Counted from the stretch's first letter, positions 23,822-38,094 are shown. The stretch: 64,000 nt of DNA from Hydractinia symbiolongicarpus (GCF_029227915.1 NC_079887.1:17483650-17547649), one strand, 5' to 3'. Made by a program: numbers and translations. Notes: generated by a model from the letters alone, not told the origin.

Positions 23822-26729
23822 ACGCCTTGGGACGTCGTAGTCCATTGAGAGCGGAAGGATTAGACCAATGGTAACACTCGCAGGCACGTGGAACTACGTG
23901 ATTTATGTGTAAGGCCTTTATTTGGCGCCAAGAAGCCATATTACGACCTTTAGAGGCCTGTTAGCGTAGTTGACGGTGTCATAAAGCCATGGCGCAATGG
24001 AAAAAGACTTGGGAAGTGGTAGTCCATTGACAGTAGAGGGATTAGACCAATGGTAAACAGCACAGGCACGTGGAACCTGTGATTTACGTGTAAGGCCTTT
24101 ATTTGTCGCCAAAAGGCCATATTACGGCCTTTAGAGGCCTGTTAGCGTAGTTGACGGTGTTATAAAGCCATGGCGCAATGGAAAACGTCTTGGGAAGTCG
24201 TAGTCTTTTAAGAGTGGAAGGATTAGACCAATGGTGAGTAGCGCCGGCACGTGGAACCACGTGTGTTACATGTAAGGCCTTTATTAGGCATCAAAATTCT
24301 ATATTACAGCGTTTAGATGCCTGTGAGCGTAGTTGACTGCGTTTTAAAGACATGACGCAATGAAAAACGATTTGGGAAGTCGTAGTCCATTGAGAGTGGA
24401 AGGATTCGGCCAATGGTAACCTGCGCAGGCACAAGGAACCACGTGATTTAAGTGGAAGGCCCTTACTAGGTGTCAAAAGGCCATATTACAGCGTTTAGAG
24501 GCCTGTGACCGTAGTTGACGGTGTTATAAGACTATCGCGCAATAGGAATCGCCTTGGGACGTCGTAGTCCATTGAGAGCGGAAGGATTAGACCAATGGTA
24601 ACACTCTCAGGCACGTGGAACTACGTGATTTATGTGTAAGGCCTTTATTTGGCGACAAGAGGCCATATTACGGCCTTTAGAGGCCTGTTAGCGTAGTTGA
24701 CGGTGTTATAAAGCCATGGCGCAATGAAAAACGTCTTGGGAAGTCGTAGTCCTTTAAAAGTGGAAGGATTAGACCAATGATAAACAGCGCAGGCACGTGG
24801 AACCACGTGTGTTACGTGTAAGGCCTTTATTTGTCGCCAAAAGGCCATATTACGGCCTTTAGAGGCCTGTTAGCGTAGTTGACGGTGTTATAAAGCCATG
24901 GCGCAATGGAAAACGTCTTGGGAAGTCGTAGTCTTTTAAGAGTGGAAGGATTAGACCAATGGTGAACAGCGCCGGCACGTGGAACCACGTGTGTTACGTG
25001 TAAGTCCTTTATTAGGCATCAAAAGTCTATATTACAGAGTTTAGATGCCTGTGAGCGTAGTTGACTGCGTTTTAAAGACATGACGCAATGAAAAACGATT
25101 TGGGAAGTCGTAGTCCATTGAGAGTGGAAAGATTCGGCCAATGGTAACCTGCGCAGGCACAAGGAACCACGTGATATTTCTTAAGGCCTTTATTAGGCGT
25201 AAAAAGGCCATTTTACGGCCTTTAGAAGCCTGAACGCGTAGTTGACGGTGTTATAAGGCTGTCGCCCAATGGGAAACGCCTTGGGACATCGTAGTCCATT
25301 GAGAGCGGAAGGATTAGAGCAATGGTAACCTGCTCATTCACGTGGAACCACGTGATTTAAGTCTAAGGCCCTTACTAGGCGTCAAAAGGCCATATTACAG
25401 CCTTTCGAGGCCTATAAGCTTAGTTGACGTTGTTAGAAAGCCATAACGCAATGGAAAACGACTTGGGACGTCGTAGTCTATTAACAGTGATAGGATTAGA
25501 ACAATAGTAGCCTGCGCAGGCACGTGGAACCACGTGATTAAGGTGTAAGGCTTTTATTAGGCATCAAAAGGCCATATTACAGTCTTTACAGGCCTGTACA
25601 CGTAGTTGACTGTGTTTTAATGACATGACGCAATGGAAAACGATTTGGGAAGTCGTAGTCCATTGAGAGTGGAAGGATTAGGCCAATGGTAACCTGCGCA
25701 GGCACGAGGAAGCACGTGATTTTTTTTAAGACCTTCATTAGGCGTAAAAAGGCCATAATACGGCCTTTAGAGGCCTGTGCGCGTAGTTGACTGTGTCTTA
25801 ATGACATGACGCAATGGAAAACGCCTTCGGACGTCGTAGTCCATTGAGAGCGGAAGGATTAGACCAATGGTAACCCTCGCAGGCACGTGGAACCACGTGA
25901 TTTAAGTGTGAAGCTTTTACTAGGCATCAAAACACCATACTACAGTCTTTAGAGGCCTGTACACGTAGTTGACGTTGTTATAAAGCAATAGCGCAATGGA
26001 AAACGATTTGGGAAGTCGTAGTCCATTGAGAGTGGAAGGATTAGGCCAATGGTAACCAGCGCAGGCACGTGGAACCACGTGATTTAAGTGTAAGGCCCTT
26101 GCTAGGTGTCAAAAGGCCATATCACAGCGTTTAGAGGCCTGTGACCGTAGTTGACGGTGTCATAAAACCATGGCGCAATGGAAAACGACTTGGAAAGTGG
26201 TAGTCCATTGACAGTAGAGGGATTAGACCAATGGTAAACAGCACAGGCACGTGGAACCTGTGATTTACGTGTAAGGCCTTTATTTGTCGCCAAAAGGCCA
26301 TATTACGGCCTTTAGAGGCCTGTTAGCGTAGTTGACGGTGTTATAAAGCCATGGCGCAATGGAAAACGTCTTGGGAAGTCGTAGTCTTTTAGGAGTGGAA
26401 GGATTAGACCAATGGTGAGTAGCGCCGGCACGTGGAACCACGTGTGTTACGTGTAAGGCCTTTATTAGGCATCAAAAGTCTATATTACAGCGTTTAGATG
26501 CCTGTGAGCGTAGTTGACTGCGTTTTAAAGACATGACGCAATGAAAAACGATTTGGGAAGTCGTAGTCCATTGAAAGTGGAAGGATTCGACCAATGGTAA
26601 CCTGTGCAGGCACAAGGAACCACGTGATTTAAGTGGAAGGCCCTTACTAGGTGTCAAAAGGCCATATTACAGCGTTTAGAGGCCTGTGACCGTAGTTGAC
26701 GGTTTTATAAGACTATCGCGCAATAGGAA
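23822..26729 (+). repeat. 16-mer HOR (2,908 bp), copy 1
   Basis: Every rare variant in this block recurs 2,908 bp downstream, for example ACACTCTCAGG, CTGCTCATTCACG and AAAGACTTGGGAAGTGG. Few differences are visible. One is TTACATGTAAGG (~24,267) against TTACGTGTAAGG in copy 2, and another is AGACCAATGG (~24,953) against AGACTAATGG. The left limit is where identity begins in the shared CGCCTTGGGACG string; sequence further left is homologous but clearly diverged. Confidence 0.93.
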
Positions 26730-29637
26730 TCGCCTTGGGACGTCGTAGTCCATTGAGAGCGGAAGGATTAGACCAATGGTAACACTCGCAGGCACGTGGA
26801 ACTACGTGATTTATGTGTAAGGCCTTTATTTGGCGCCAAGAAGCCATATTACGACCTTTAGAGGCCTGTTAGCGTAGTTGACGGTGTCATAAAGCCATGG
26901 CGCAATGGAAAAAGACTTGGGAAGTGGTAGTCCATTGACAGTAGAGGGATTAGACCAATGGTAAACAGCACAGGCACGTGGAACCTGTGATTTACGTGTA
27001 AGGCCTTTATTTGTCGCCAAAAGGCCATATTACGGCCTTTAGAGGCCTGTTAGCGTAGTTGACGGTGTTATAAAGCCATGGCGCAATGGAAAACGTCTTG
27101 GGAAGTCGTAGTCTTTTAAGAGTGGAAGGATTAGACCAATGGTGAGTAGCGCCGGCACGTGGAACCACGTGTGTTACGTGTAAGGCCTTTATTAGGCATC
27201 AAAATTCTATATTACAGCGTTTAGATGCCTGTGAGCGTAGTTGACTGCGTTTTAAAGACATGACGCAATGAAAAACGATTTGGGAAGTCGTAGTCCATTG
27301 AGAGTGGAAGGATTCGGCCAATGGTAACCTGCGCAGGCACAAGGAACCACGTGATTTAAGTGGAAGGCCCTTACTAGGTGTCAAAAGGCCATATTACAGC
27401 GTTTAGAGGCCTGTGACCGTAGTTGACGGTGTTATAAGACTATCGCGCAATAGGAATCGCCTTGGGACGTCGTAGTCCATTGAGAGCGGAAGGATTAGAC
27501 CAATGGTAACACTCTCAGGCACGTGGAACTACGTGATTTATGTGTAAGGCCTTTATTTGGCGACAAGAGGCCATATTACGGCCTTTAGAGGCCTGTTAGC
27601 GTAGTTGACGGTGTTATAAAGCCATGGCGCAATGAAAAACGTCTTGGGAAGTCGTAGTCCTTTAAAAGTGGAAGGATTAGACCAATGATAAACAGCGCAG
27701 GCACGTGGAACCACGTGTGTTACGTGTAAGGCCTTTATTTGTCGCCAAAAGGCCATATTACGGCCTTTAGAGGCCTGTTAGCGTAGTTGACGGTGTTATA
27801 AAGCCATGGCGCAATGGAAAACGTCTTGGGAAGTCGTAGTCTTTTAAGAGTGGAAGGATTAGACTAATGGTGAACAGCGCCGGCACGTGGAACCACGTGT
27901 GTTACGTGTAAGTCCTTTATTAGGCATCAAAAGTCTATATTACAGAGTTTAGATGCCTGTGAGCGTAGTTGACTGCGTTTTAAAGACATGACGCAATGAA
28001 AAACGATTTGGGAAGTCGTAGTCCATTGAGAGTGGAAAGATTCGGCCAATGGTAACCTGCGCAGGCACAAGGAACCACGTGATATTTCTTAAGGCCTTTA
28101 TTAGGCGTAAAAAGGCCATTTTACGGCCTTTAGAAGCCTGAACGCGTAGTTGACGGTGTTATAAGGCTGTCGCCCAATGGGAAACGCCTTGGGACATCGT
28201 AGTCCATTGAGAGCGGAAGGATTAGAGCAATGGTAACCTGCTCATTCACGTGGAACCACGTGATTTAAGTCTAAGGCCCTTACTAGGCGTCAAAAGGCCA
28301 TATTACAGCCTTTCGAGGCCTATAAGCTTAGTTGACGTTGTTAGAAAGCCATAACGCAATGGAAAACGACTTGGGACGTCGTAGTCTATTAACAGTGATA
28401 GGATTAGAACAATAGTAGCCTGCGCAGGCACGTGGAACCACGTGATTAAGGTGTAAGGCTTTTATTAGGCATCAAAAGGCCATATTACAGTCTTTACAGG
28501 CCTGTACACGTAGTTGACTGTGTTTTAATGACATGACGCAATGGAAAACGATTTGGGAAGTCGTAGTCCATTGAGAGTGGAAGGATTAGGCCAATGGTAA
28601 CCTGCGCAGGCACGAGGAAGCACGTGATTTTTTTTAAGACCTTCATTAGGCGTAAAAAGGCCATAATACGGCCTTTAGAGGCCTGTGCGCGTAGTTGACT
28701 GTGTCTTAATGACATGACGCAATGGAAAACGCCTTCGGACGTCGTAGTCCATTGAGAGCGGAAGGATTAGACCAATGGTAACCCTCGCAGGCACGTGGAA
28801 CCACGTGATTTAAGTGTGAAGCTTTTACTAGGCATCAAAACACCATACTACAGTCTTTAGAGGCCTGTACACGTAGTTGACGTTGTTATAAAGCAATAGC
28901 GCAATGGAAAACGATTTGGGAAGTCGTAGTCCATTGAGAGTGGAAGGATTAGGCCAATGGTAACCAGCGCAGGCACGTGGAACCACGTGATTTAAGTGTA
29001 AGGCCCTTGCTAGGTGTCAAAAGGCCATATCACAGCGTTTAGAGGCCTGTGACCGTAGTTGACGGTGTCATAAAACCATGGCGCAATGGAAAACGACTTG
29101 GAAAGTGGTAGTCCATTGACAGTAGAGGGATTAGACCAATGGTAAACAGCACAGGCACGTGGAACCTGTGATTTACGTGTAAGGCCTTTATTTGTCGCCA
29201 AAAGGCCATATTACGGCCTTTAGAGGCCTGTTAGCGTAGTTGACGGTGTTATAAAGCCATGGCGCAATGGAAAACGTCTTGGGAAGTCGTAGTCTTTTAG
29301 GAGTGGAAGGATTAGACCAATGGTGAGTAGCGCCGGCACGTGGAACCACGTGTGTTACGTGTAAGGCCTTTATTAGGCATCAAAAGTCTATATTACAGCG
29401 TTTAGATGCCTGTGAGCGTAGTTGACTGCGTTTTAAAGACATGACGCAATGAAAAACGATTTGGGAAGTCGTAGTCCATTGAAAGTGGAAGGATTCGACC
29501 AATGGTAACCTGTGCAGGCACAAGGAACCACGTGATTTAAGTGGAAGGCCCTTACTAGGTGTCAAAAGGCCATATTACAGCGTTTAGAGGCCTGTGACCG
29601 TAGTTGACGGTTTTATAAGACTATCGCGCAATAGGAA
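26730..29637 (+). repeat. 16-mer HOR (2,908 bp), copy 2
   Basis: This is the tandem repeat of 23,822-26,729, in phase and with very few substitutions. It runs directly into a third, incomplete and more diverged copy. The near identity of two units of this length, against clearly larger differences between neighbouring monomers, indicates recent amplification of the whole 16-mer. Confidence 0.93.
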
Positions 29638-30600
29638 TCGCCTTGGGACGTCGTAGTCCATTGAGAGCGGAAGGATTAGACCAATGGTAACACTCGCAGG
29701 CACGAGGAACTACGTGATTTATGTGTAAGGCCTTTATTTGGCGCCAAGAGGCCATATTACGGCCTTTAGAGGCCTGTTAGCGTAGTTGACGGTGTTATAA
29801 AGCCATGGCGCAATGAAAAACGTCTTGGGAAGTCGTAGTCCTTTAAGAGTGGAAGGATTAGACCAATGATAAACAGCGCAGGCACGTGGAACCACGTGTG
29901 TTACGTGTAAGGCCTTTATTTGTCGCCAAAAGGCTATATTACGGCCTTTAGAAGCCTGTTAGCGTAGTTGACGGTGTTATAAAGCCATGGCGCAATAGAA
30001 AACGTCTTGGGAAGTCGTAGTCTTTTAAGAGTGGAAGGATTAGACCAATGGTGAACAGCGCCGGCACGTGGAACCACGTGTGTTACGTGTAAGTCCTTTA
30101 TTAGGCATCAAAAGTCTATATTACAGAGTTTAGATGCCTGTGAGCGTAGTTGACTGCGTTTTAAAGACATGACGCAATGAAGAACGATTTGGGAAGTCGT
30201 AGTCCATTGAGAGTGGAAGGATTCGGCCAATGGTAACCTGCGCAGGCACAAGGAACCACGTGATATTTCTTAAGGCCTTTATTAGGCGTAAAAAGGCCAT
30301 TTTACGGCCTTTAGAAGCCTGAACGCGTAGTTGACGGTGTTATAAGGCTGTCGCCCAATGGGAAACGCCTTGGGACATCGTAGTCCATTGAGAGAAGAAG
30401 GATTAGACCAATGGTAACCTGCTCAGTCACGTGGAACCACGTGATTTAAGTCTAAGGCCCTTAATAGGCGTCAAAAGGCCATATTACAGCCTTTCGAGGC
30501 CTATAAGCTTAGTTGACGTTGTTAGAAAGCCATAACGCAATGGAAAACGACTTGGGACGTCGTAGTCTATTAACAGTGATAGGATTAGAACAATAGTAAC
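29638..30600 (+). repeat. Partial, internally deleted third copy of the 16-mer HOR
   Basis: After 29,638 the sequence resumes the HOR, but from ~29,730 it aligns at an offset of 2,181 bp (12 monomers) to ~27,549-28,420. Four monomers of the unit are therefore missing. It carries changes absent from the first two copies, such as CAGGCACGAGGAAC (~29,697) and GAGAGAAGAAGG (~30,390). It ends near 30,600, where GTAACCTGCACAGG replaces GTAGCCTGCGCAGG. Confidence 0.85.
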
Positions 30601-33279
30601 CTGCACAGGCACGTGGAACCACGTGATTTAATTGTAAGGCCCTTACTAGGTGTCAAAAGGCCATATTACAGTGTTTAGAGGCCTGTGCGCGTAGTTGACT
30701 GTGTTTTAATGACATGACGCAATGGAAAACGCATTAGGGCGTCGTAGTCCATTAAGGGCGGAAGGATTAGACCAATGGTAACCCTCCCAGGCACGTGGAA
30801 CCACGTGATTTAAGTGTGAAGCTTTTACTAGGCATCAAAACACCATACTACAGTCTTTAGAGGCCTGTACACGTAGTTGACGTTGCTATAAAGCCATAGC
30901 GCAATGGAAAACGACTTGGAACGTCGTAGTCTATTAAAGGTGGAAGGATTAGAACAATGGTATCCTGCGCAGGCACGTGGAACCACGTGCTTTACGTGTA
31001 AGGCCTTTATTAGGCATCAAAAAGCCATATTACAGTGTTTAGAAGTCTGTAAGCGTAGTTGACGGTGTTATAATGACATGACACAATGGAAAACGACTTG
31101 GGAAGTCGTAGTCCATTGACAGTGAAAGGATTAGAACAATGGTTAATAGCGCAGGTACGTGGAACCACGTGTTTCACGTGTAACGCCTTTATTAGGCATC
31201 AAAAGGCCATATTACGGCTTTTAGAGGCCTGTGCGCGTAGTTCACTGTGTTTTAAAGACATGGTGCAATGGAAAACGACTGGGGAAGTCGTAGTCCATTG
31301 AGAGTGGAGGGATTAGACCAATGGTAAACAGCGCAGGCACGTGGAACCACGTGCTTTACGTGTAAGGCCTTTATTAGGTGTCAAAAAGCCATATTACAGT
31401 GTTTAGAGGCCTGTGCGCGTAGTTGACTGTGTTTTAAAGACTTGGCGGAATGGAAAAAGACTTGGGACGTCGTAGTCTAATGAGGGTTAAAGGACTAGAC
31501 CAATGGTAACCTACGCAGGCACGTGGAACTACGTGATTTATGTGTAAGGCTTTTATTAGGCAGCAAAAGGCCATATTACAGCGTTTAGAGGCCTGTAAGC
31601 GTAGTTGACTGTGTTTTAAAGACATGACGCAATGGAAAACAATTTGGGACGTTATAGTCTATAGAGAGTGGAAAGATTAGACCAATGGTAACCTGCGCAG
31701 GCACGTGAAACCACGTGATTTACGTGTAAGGCTCTTTTTAGGCATCAAAATGCCACATTACGGTCTTTAGAGGCCTGTGCGCGTAGTTCACTGTGTTTTA
31801 AAGACATGGCGCAATGGAAAACGATTTGGGACGTCCTAGTCTATAGAGAGTGGCAAGGTTAGACCAATGGTAACCTGCGCAGGCACGTAAAACCACGTGA
31901 TTTACGTGTAAGGCCTTTATTAGGTGTCAAAAGGCCATATTACAGTCTTTACAGGCCTGTGCGCGTAGTAGAATGTGTTTTAAAGACTTGGCGCAATGGA
32001 AAAAGACATGGGACGTCGTAGTCTAATGAGAGTTGAAGGACTAGACCAATGGTAACCTACGCAGGCACGTGGAACTACGTGATTTATGTGTAAGGCCTTT
32101 ATTAGGCAGCAAAAGGCCATATTACAGCGTTTATTGGCCTGTAAGCCTAGTTGACTGTGTTTTAAAGACATGGCGCAATGAAAAACGATTTGGGACGTCG
32201 TAGTCTATAGAGAGTGGCAAGGTTAGACCAATGGTAACCTGCGCAGGCACGTGAAACCACGTGATTTACGTGTAAGGCCTTTATTAGGTGTCAAAAGGCA
32301 TATTATGGCCTTCAGATGCCTGTAAGAGTAGTTGACGGTGTTATTAAGCCTAGGCGCAATGGAAAACGACTTGGTACGTCGTAGTCCATTAAGGGCGGAA
32401 GGATTAGACCAATGGTAACCCTCCCAGGCACGTGGAACCACGTGATTTAAGTGTGAAGCTTTTACTAGGCATAAAAACACCATACTACAGTCTTTAGAGG
32501 CCTGTACACGTGGTTGACGTTGTTATAAAGCCATAGCGCAACGGAAAACGACTTGAAACGTCGTAGTCTATTAAAGGTGGAAGGATTAGAACAATGGTAA
32601 CCTGCGTAGGCACGTGAAACTAGGTGTTCTAAGTGTAAGGCCCTTACTAGGTGTCAAAAAGCCATACTACGGCCTTCAGAGGCCTGTAAGAGTAGTTGAC
32701 GGTGTTATTAAGCCTAGGCGCAATGAAAAACGACTTGAGAAGTCGTAGTCCATTGAGAGTGGAGGGATTAGACCAATGGTAAACAGCGCAGGCACGTGGA
32801 ACCACGTGCTTTACGTGTAAGGCCTTTATTAGGCATCAAAAAGCCATATTACAGTGTTTAGAGGTCTGTAAGCGTAGTTGACGGTATTATAAAGCCATGG
32901 CGCAATGGAAAACGACTTGGGAAGTCGTAGTCCATTGACAGTGAAAGGATTAGAACAATTGTTAATAGGGCAGGTACGTGGAACCACGTGTTTCACGTGT
33001 AACGCCTTTATTAGGCATCAAAAGGCCATATTACAGCGTTTAGAGGCCTGTGCGCGTAGTTGACTGTGTTTTAAAGACATCGTGCAATGGAAAACGATTT
33101 AGGACGTCGTAGTCTATAGAGAGTGGCAAGGTTAGACAAATAGTAACCTGCGCAGGCACGTGAAACCACGTGATTTACGTGTAACGCCTTTATTAGGCAT
33201 CAAAAGGCCATATTACAGCGTTTAGAGGCCTGTAAGCGTAGTTGACTGTGTTTTAAAGACATGACGCAATGGAAAACAA

Positions 33280-34910
33280 TTTGGGACGTCGTAGTCTATA
33301 GATTGAAAAGATTAGACCAATGGTAACTTGCGCAGGCACGTGAAACCACGTGATTTACGTGTAAGGCTCTTTTTAGGCATCAAAATGCCATATTACGGTC
33401 TTTAGAGGCCTGTGCGCGTAGTTCACTGTGTTTTAAAGACATGGCGCAATGGAAAACAATTTGGGATGTCGTAGTCCATTAAGAGTGAAAGGATTAGACC
33501 AATGGTAAATAGCGCAGGCACGTGGAACCACGTGATTTAAGTGTAAGGCTTTTACTAGGCATCAAAACACCATACTACAGTCTTTAGAGGCCTGTACACG
33601 TAGTTGACGTTGTTATAAAGCTATGTCGCAATGAAAAACGACTTGGGACGTCGTAGTCCATTAAGAGTGAAAGGATTAGTCCAATGGTAAACAGCGCAGG
33701 CACGTGAAACCACGTGATTTACGTGTAAGGCCTTTATTAGGTGTCAAAAGGCATATTATGGCCTTTAGATGCCTGTAAGAGTAGTTGACGGTGTTATTAA
33801 GCCTAGGCGCAATGGAAAACGACTGGGGAAGTCGTAGTCCATTGAGAGTGGAGGGATTAGACCAATGGTAAACAGCGCAGGCACGTGGAACCACGTGCTT
33901 TACGTGTAAGGCCTTTATTAGGTGTCAAAAAGCCATATTACAGTGTTTAGAGGCCTGTGCGCGTAGTTGACTGTGTTTTAAAGACTTGGCGGAATGGAAA
34001 ACAATTTGGGACGTCGTAGTCTAGAGAGAGTGGAAAGATTAGACCAATGGTAACCTGCGCAGGCACGTGAAACCACGTGATTTACGTGTAAGGCTCTTTT
34101 TAGGCATCAAAATGCCACATTACGGTCTTTAGAGGCCTGTGCGCGTAGTTCACTGTGTTTTAAAGACATGGCGCAATGGAAAACGATTTTGGACGTCCTA
34201 GTCTATAGAGAGTGGCAAGGTTAGACCAATGGTAACCTGCGCAGGCACGTGAAACCACGTGGTTTACGTGTAAGGCCTTTATTAGGTGTCAAAAGGCCAT
34301 ATTACAGTCTTTACAGGCCTGTGCGCGTAGTAGAATGTGTTTTAAAGACTTGGCGCAATGGAAAAAGACTTGGGACGTCGTAGTCTAATGAGAGTTGAAG
34401 GACTAGACCAATGGTAACCTACGCAGGCACGTGGAACTACGTGATTTATGTGAAAGGCTCTTTCTAGGCATCAAAATGCCATATTACGGTCTTTAGAGTC
34501 CTGTGCGCGTAGTTCACTGTGTTTTAAAGACATGGAGCAATGGAAAACGATTTGGGACGTCGTAGTCTATAGAGAGTGGCAAGGTTAGACAAATAGTAAC
34601 CTGCGCAGGCACGTGAAACCACGTGATTTACGTGTAAGGTCTTTATTAGGTGTCAAAAGGCATATTACGGCCTTCAGAGGCCTGTAAGAGTAGTTGACGG
34701 TGTTATTAAGCCTAGGCGCAATGGAAAACAATTTGGGACGTCGTAGTCTATAGAGTGAAAAGATTAGACCAATGGTAACTTGCGCAGGCACGTGAAACCA
34801 CGTGATTTACGTGTAAGGCTCTTTGTAGGCATCAAAATGCCATATTACGGTCTTTAGAGGCCTGTGCGCGTAGTTCACTGTGTTTTAAAGACATGGCGCA
34901 ATGGAAAACA
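33280..34910 (+). repeat. 8/9-mer duplication, copy 1
   Basis: This block aligns to ~34,730-36,530. The offset is 1,452 bp (8 monomers) at its left end, for example GGGATGTCG at 33,463 and 34,915. It becomes 1,633 bp (9 monomers) from ~33,700, for example GAGGGATTAG at 33,851 and 35,484. The step reflects one extra monomer in copy 2 at ~35,150-35,330. Both copies share a short internal deletion near TCTATAGA.TGAAAAG. Confidence 0.85.
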
Positions 34911-36540
34911 ATTTGGGATGTCGTAGTCCATTAAGAGTGAAAGGATTAGACCAATGGTAAATAGCGCAGGCACGTGGAACCACGTGATTTAAGTGTAAGG
35001 CTTTTACTAGGCATCAAAACACCATACTACAGTCTTTAGAGGCCTGTACACGTAGTTGACGTTGTTATAAAGCTATGTCGCAATGAAAAACGACTTGGGA
35101 CGTCGTAGTCCATTAAGAGTGAAAGGATTAGTCCAATGGTAAACAGCGCAGGCACGTGGAACCTGTGATTTACGTGTAAGGCCTTTATTAGGCATCAAAA
35201 TGCCATATTACGGCTTTTAGAGGCCTGTGCGCGTAGTTCACTGTGTTTTAAAGAGATGGTGCAATGGAAAACGATTTGGGACGTCGTAGTCTATAGAGAG
35301 TGGCAAGGTTAGACCAATGGTAACCTGCGCAGGCACGTGAAACCACGTGATTTACGTGTAAGGCCTTTATTAGGTGTCAAAAGGCATATTATGGCCTTCA
35401 GATGCCTGTAAGAGTAGTTGACGGTGTTATTAAGCCTAGGCGCAATGGAAAACGACTGGGGAAGTCGTAGTCCATTGAGAGTGGAGGGATTAGACCAATG
35501 GTAAACAGCGCAGGCACGTGGAACCACGTGCTTTACGTGTAAGGCCTTTATTAGGTGTCAAAAAGCCATATTACAGTGTTTAGAGGCCTGTGCGCGTAGT
35601 TGACTGTGTTTTAAAGACTTGGCGGAATGGAAAACAATTTGGGACGTCGTAGTCTATAGAGAGTGGAAAGATTAGACCAATGGTAACCTGCGCAGGCACG
35701 TGAAACCACGTGATTTACGTGTAAGGCTCTTTTTAGGCATCAAAATGCCACATTACGGTCTTTAGAGGCCTGTGCGCGGAGTTCACTGTGTTTTAAAGAC
35801 ATGGCGCAATGGAAAACGATTTTGGACGTCCTAGTCTATAGAGAGTGGCAAGGTTAGACCAATGGTAACCTGCGCAGGCACGTGAAACCACGTGGTTTAC
35901 GTGTAAGGCCTTTATTAGGTGTCAAAAGGCCATATTACAGTCTTTACAGGCCTGTGCGCGTAGTAGAATGTGTTTTAAAGACTTGGCGCAATGGAAAAAG
36001 ACTTGGGACGTCGTAGTCTAATGAGAGTTGAAGGACTAGACCAATGGTAACCTACGCAGGCACGTGGAACTACGTGATTTATGTGAAAGGCTCTTTCTAG
36101 GCATCAAAATGCCATATTACGGTCTTTAGAGTCCTGTGCGCGTAGTTCACTGTGTTTTAAAGACATGGCGCAATGGAAAACGATTTGGGACGTCGTAGTC
36201 TATAGAGAGTGGCAAGGTTAGACAAATAGTAACCTGCGCAGGCACGTGAAACCACGTGATTTACGTGTAAGGTCTTTATTAGGTGTCAAAAGGCATATTA
36301 CGGCCTTCAGAGGCCTGTAAGAGTAGTTGACGGTGTTATTAAGCCTAGGCGCAATGGAAAACGACTGGGGAAGTCGTAGTCCATTGAGAGTGCAGGGATT
36401 AGACCAATGGTAAACAGCGCAGGCTCGTGGAACCACGTGCTTTACGTGTAAGGCCTTTATTAGGCATCAAAAAGCCATATTACAGTGTTTAGAGGCCTGT
36501 GCGCGTAGTTGACTGCGTTTTAAAGACATCGTGCAATGGA
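34730..36540 (+). repeat. 8/9-mer duplication, copy 2
   Basis: This is the tandem neighbour of 33,280-34,910 with one added monomer. Part of it recurs again at ~36,738-37,440: TCTATAGAGTGAAAAG lies 1,997 bp (11 monomers) downstream, and the offset then falls to 1,815 bp (10 monomers) after a one-monomer loss. The region is a run of related units of unequal monomer number, not a regular HOR. Confidence 0.82.
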
Positions 36541-38094
36541 AAACGATTTGGGACGTCGTAGTCTATAGAGAGTGGCAAGGTTAGACAAATAGTAACCTGC
36601 GCAGGCACGTGAAACCACGTGATTTACGTGTAACGCCTTTATTAGGCATCAAAAGGCCATATTACAGCGTTTAGAGGCCTGTAAGCGTAGTTGACTGTGT
36701 TTTAAAGACATGACGCAATGGAAAACAATTTGGGACGTCGTAGTCTATAGAGTGAAAAGATTAGACCAATGGTAACTTGCGCAGGCACGTGAAACCACGT
36801 GATTTACGTGTAAGGCTCTTTTTAGGCATCAAAATGCCATATTACGGTCTTTAGAGGCCTGTGCGCGTAGTTCACTGTGTTTTAAAGACATGGCGCAATG
36901 GAAAACAATTTGGGATGTCGTAGTCCATTAAGAGTGAAAGGATTAGTCCAATGGTAAACAGCGCAGGCACGTGGAACCTGTGATTTACGTGTAAGGCCTT
37001 TATTAGGCATCAAAATGCCATATTACGGCTTTTAGAGGCCTGTGCGCGTAGTTCACTGTGTTTTAAAGAGATGGTGCAATGGAAAACGATTTGGGACGTC
37101 GTAGTCTATAGAGAGTGGCAAGGTGAGACCAATGGTAACCTGCGCAGGCACGTGAAACCACGTGATTTACGTGTAAGGCCTTTATTAGGTGCAAAAAGGC
37201 ATATTATGGCCTTCAGATGCCTGTAAGAGTAGTTGACGGTGTTATTAAGCCTAGGCGCAATGGAAAACGACTGGGGAAGTCGTAGTCCATTGAGAGTGGA
37301 GGGATTAGACCAATGGTAAACAGCGCAGGCACGTGGAACCACGTGCTTTACGTGTAAGGCCTTTATTAGGTGTCAAAAAGCCATATTACAGTGTTTAGAG
37401 GCCTGTGCGCGTAGTTGACTGTGTTTTAAAGACTTGGCGGAATGGAAAAAGACTTGGGACGTCGTAGTCTAATGAGAGTTGAAGGACTAGACCAATGGTA
37501 ACCTAAGCAGGCACGTGGAACTACGTGATTTATGTGTTAGGCCTTTATTAGGCAGCAAAAGGCCATATTACAGCGTTTAGAGGCCTGTAAGCGTAGTTGA
37601 CTGTGTTTTAAAGACATGGCGCAATGGAAAACGATTTGGGACGTCGTAGTCTATAGAGAGTGGCAAGATTAGACCAATGGTAACCTGCGCAGGCACGTGA
37701 AACCACGTGATTTACGTGTAAAGCCTTTATTAGGTGTCAAAAGGCCATATTACAGTCTTTACAGGCCTGTGCGCGTAGTAGAATGTGTTATAAAGACTTG
37801 GCGCAATGGAAAAAGACTTGGGACGTCGTAGTCTAATGAGAGTTGAAGGACTAGACCAATGGTAATATACGCCAGCACGTGGAACCACGTGCTTTACGTG
37901 TAAGGCCTTTATTAGGCATCAAAAAGCCATATTACAGTGTTTAGAGGTCTGTAAGCGTAGTTGACGATGTTATAAAGCCATGGCGCAATGGAAAACGACT
38001 TGGGAAGTCGTAGTCCATTAAGAGTGAAAGGATTAGACCAATGGTAAATAGCGCAGGCACGTGGAACCACGTGATTTAAGTGTAAGGCTTTTAC

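Larger units (their letters stand above)
17400..31000 (+). repeat. Zone 2: second variant group
   Basis: These monomers are richer in CTTTACAGGCCTGTACACG, GATGTCGTAGTCTATTAAGAG and GTGTAAGGCCCTTACTAGG strings. Before 23.8 kb I found no clean tandem HOR, only scattered partial matches. For example, 22,321 to ~22,620 matches ~25,411-25,710 at offset 3,090, and ~21,251 matches ~24,524. From 23.8 kb the zone is dominated by the 16-mer HOR. Limits are approximate. Confidence 0.75.

Noticed and set aside
26575-26605. Possible RNA polymerase III B box (GATTCGACC) here and at ~29,490
   Set aside because: It matches the GGTTCGANNCC pattern only partly, lacks a paired A box and tRNA-like fold, and arises from one substitution in the common GATTAGACC string.
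31086-31301. Plus-strand open reading frames such as this one and those near 2,757, 4,742, 9,084 and 38,688
   Set aside because: Each lies within one or two satellite units, with a different start or stop in sister copies. They overlap the minus-strand frames and show no conserved domain.
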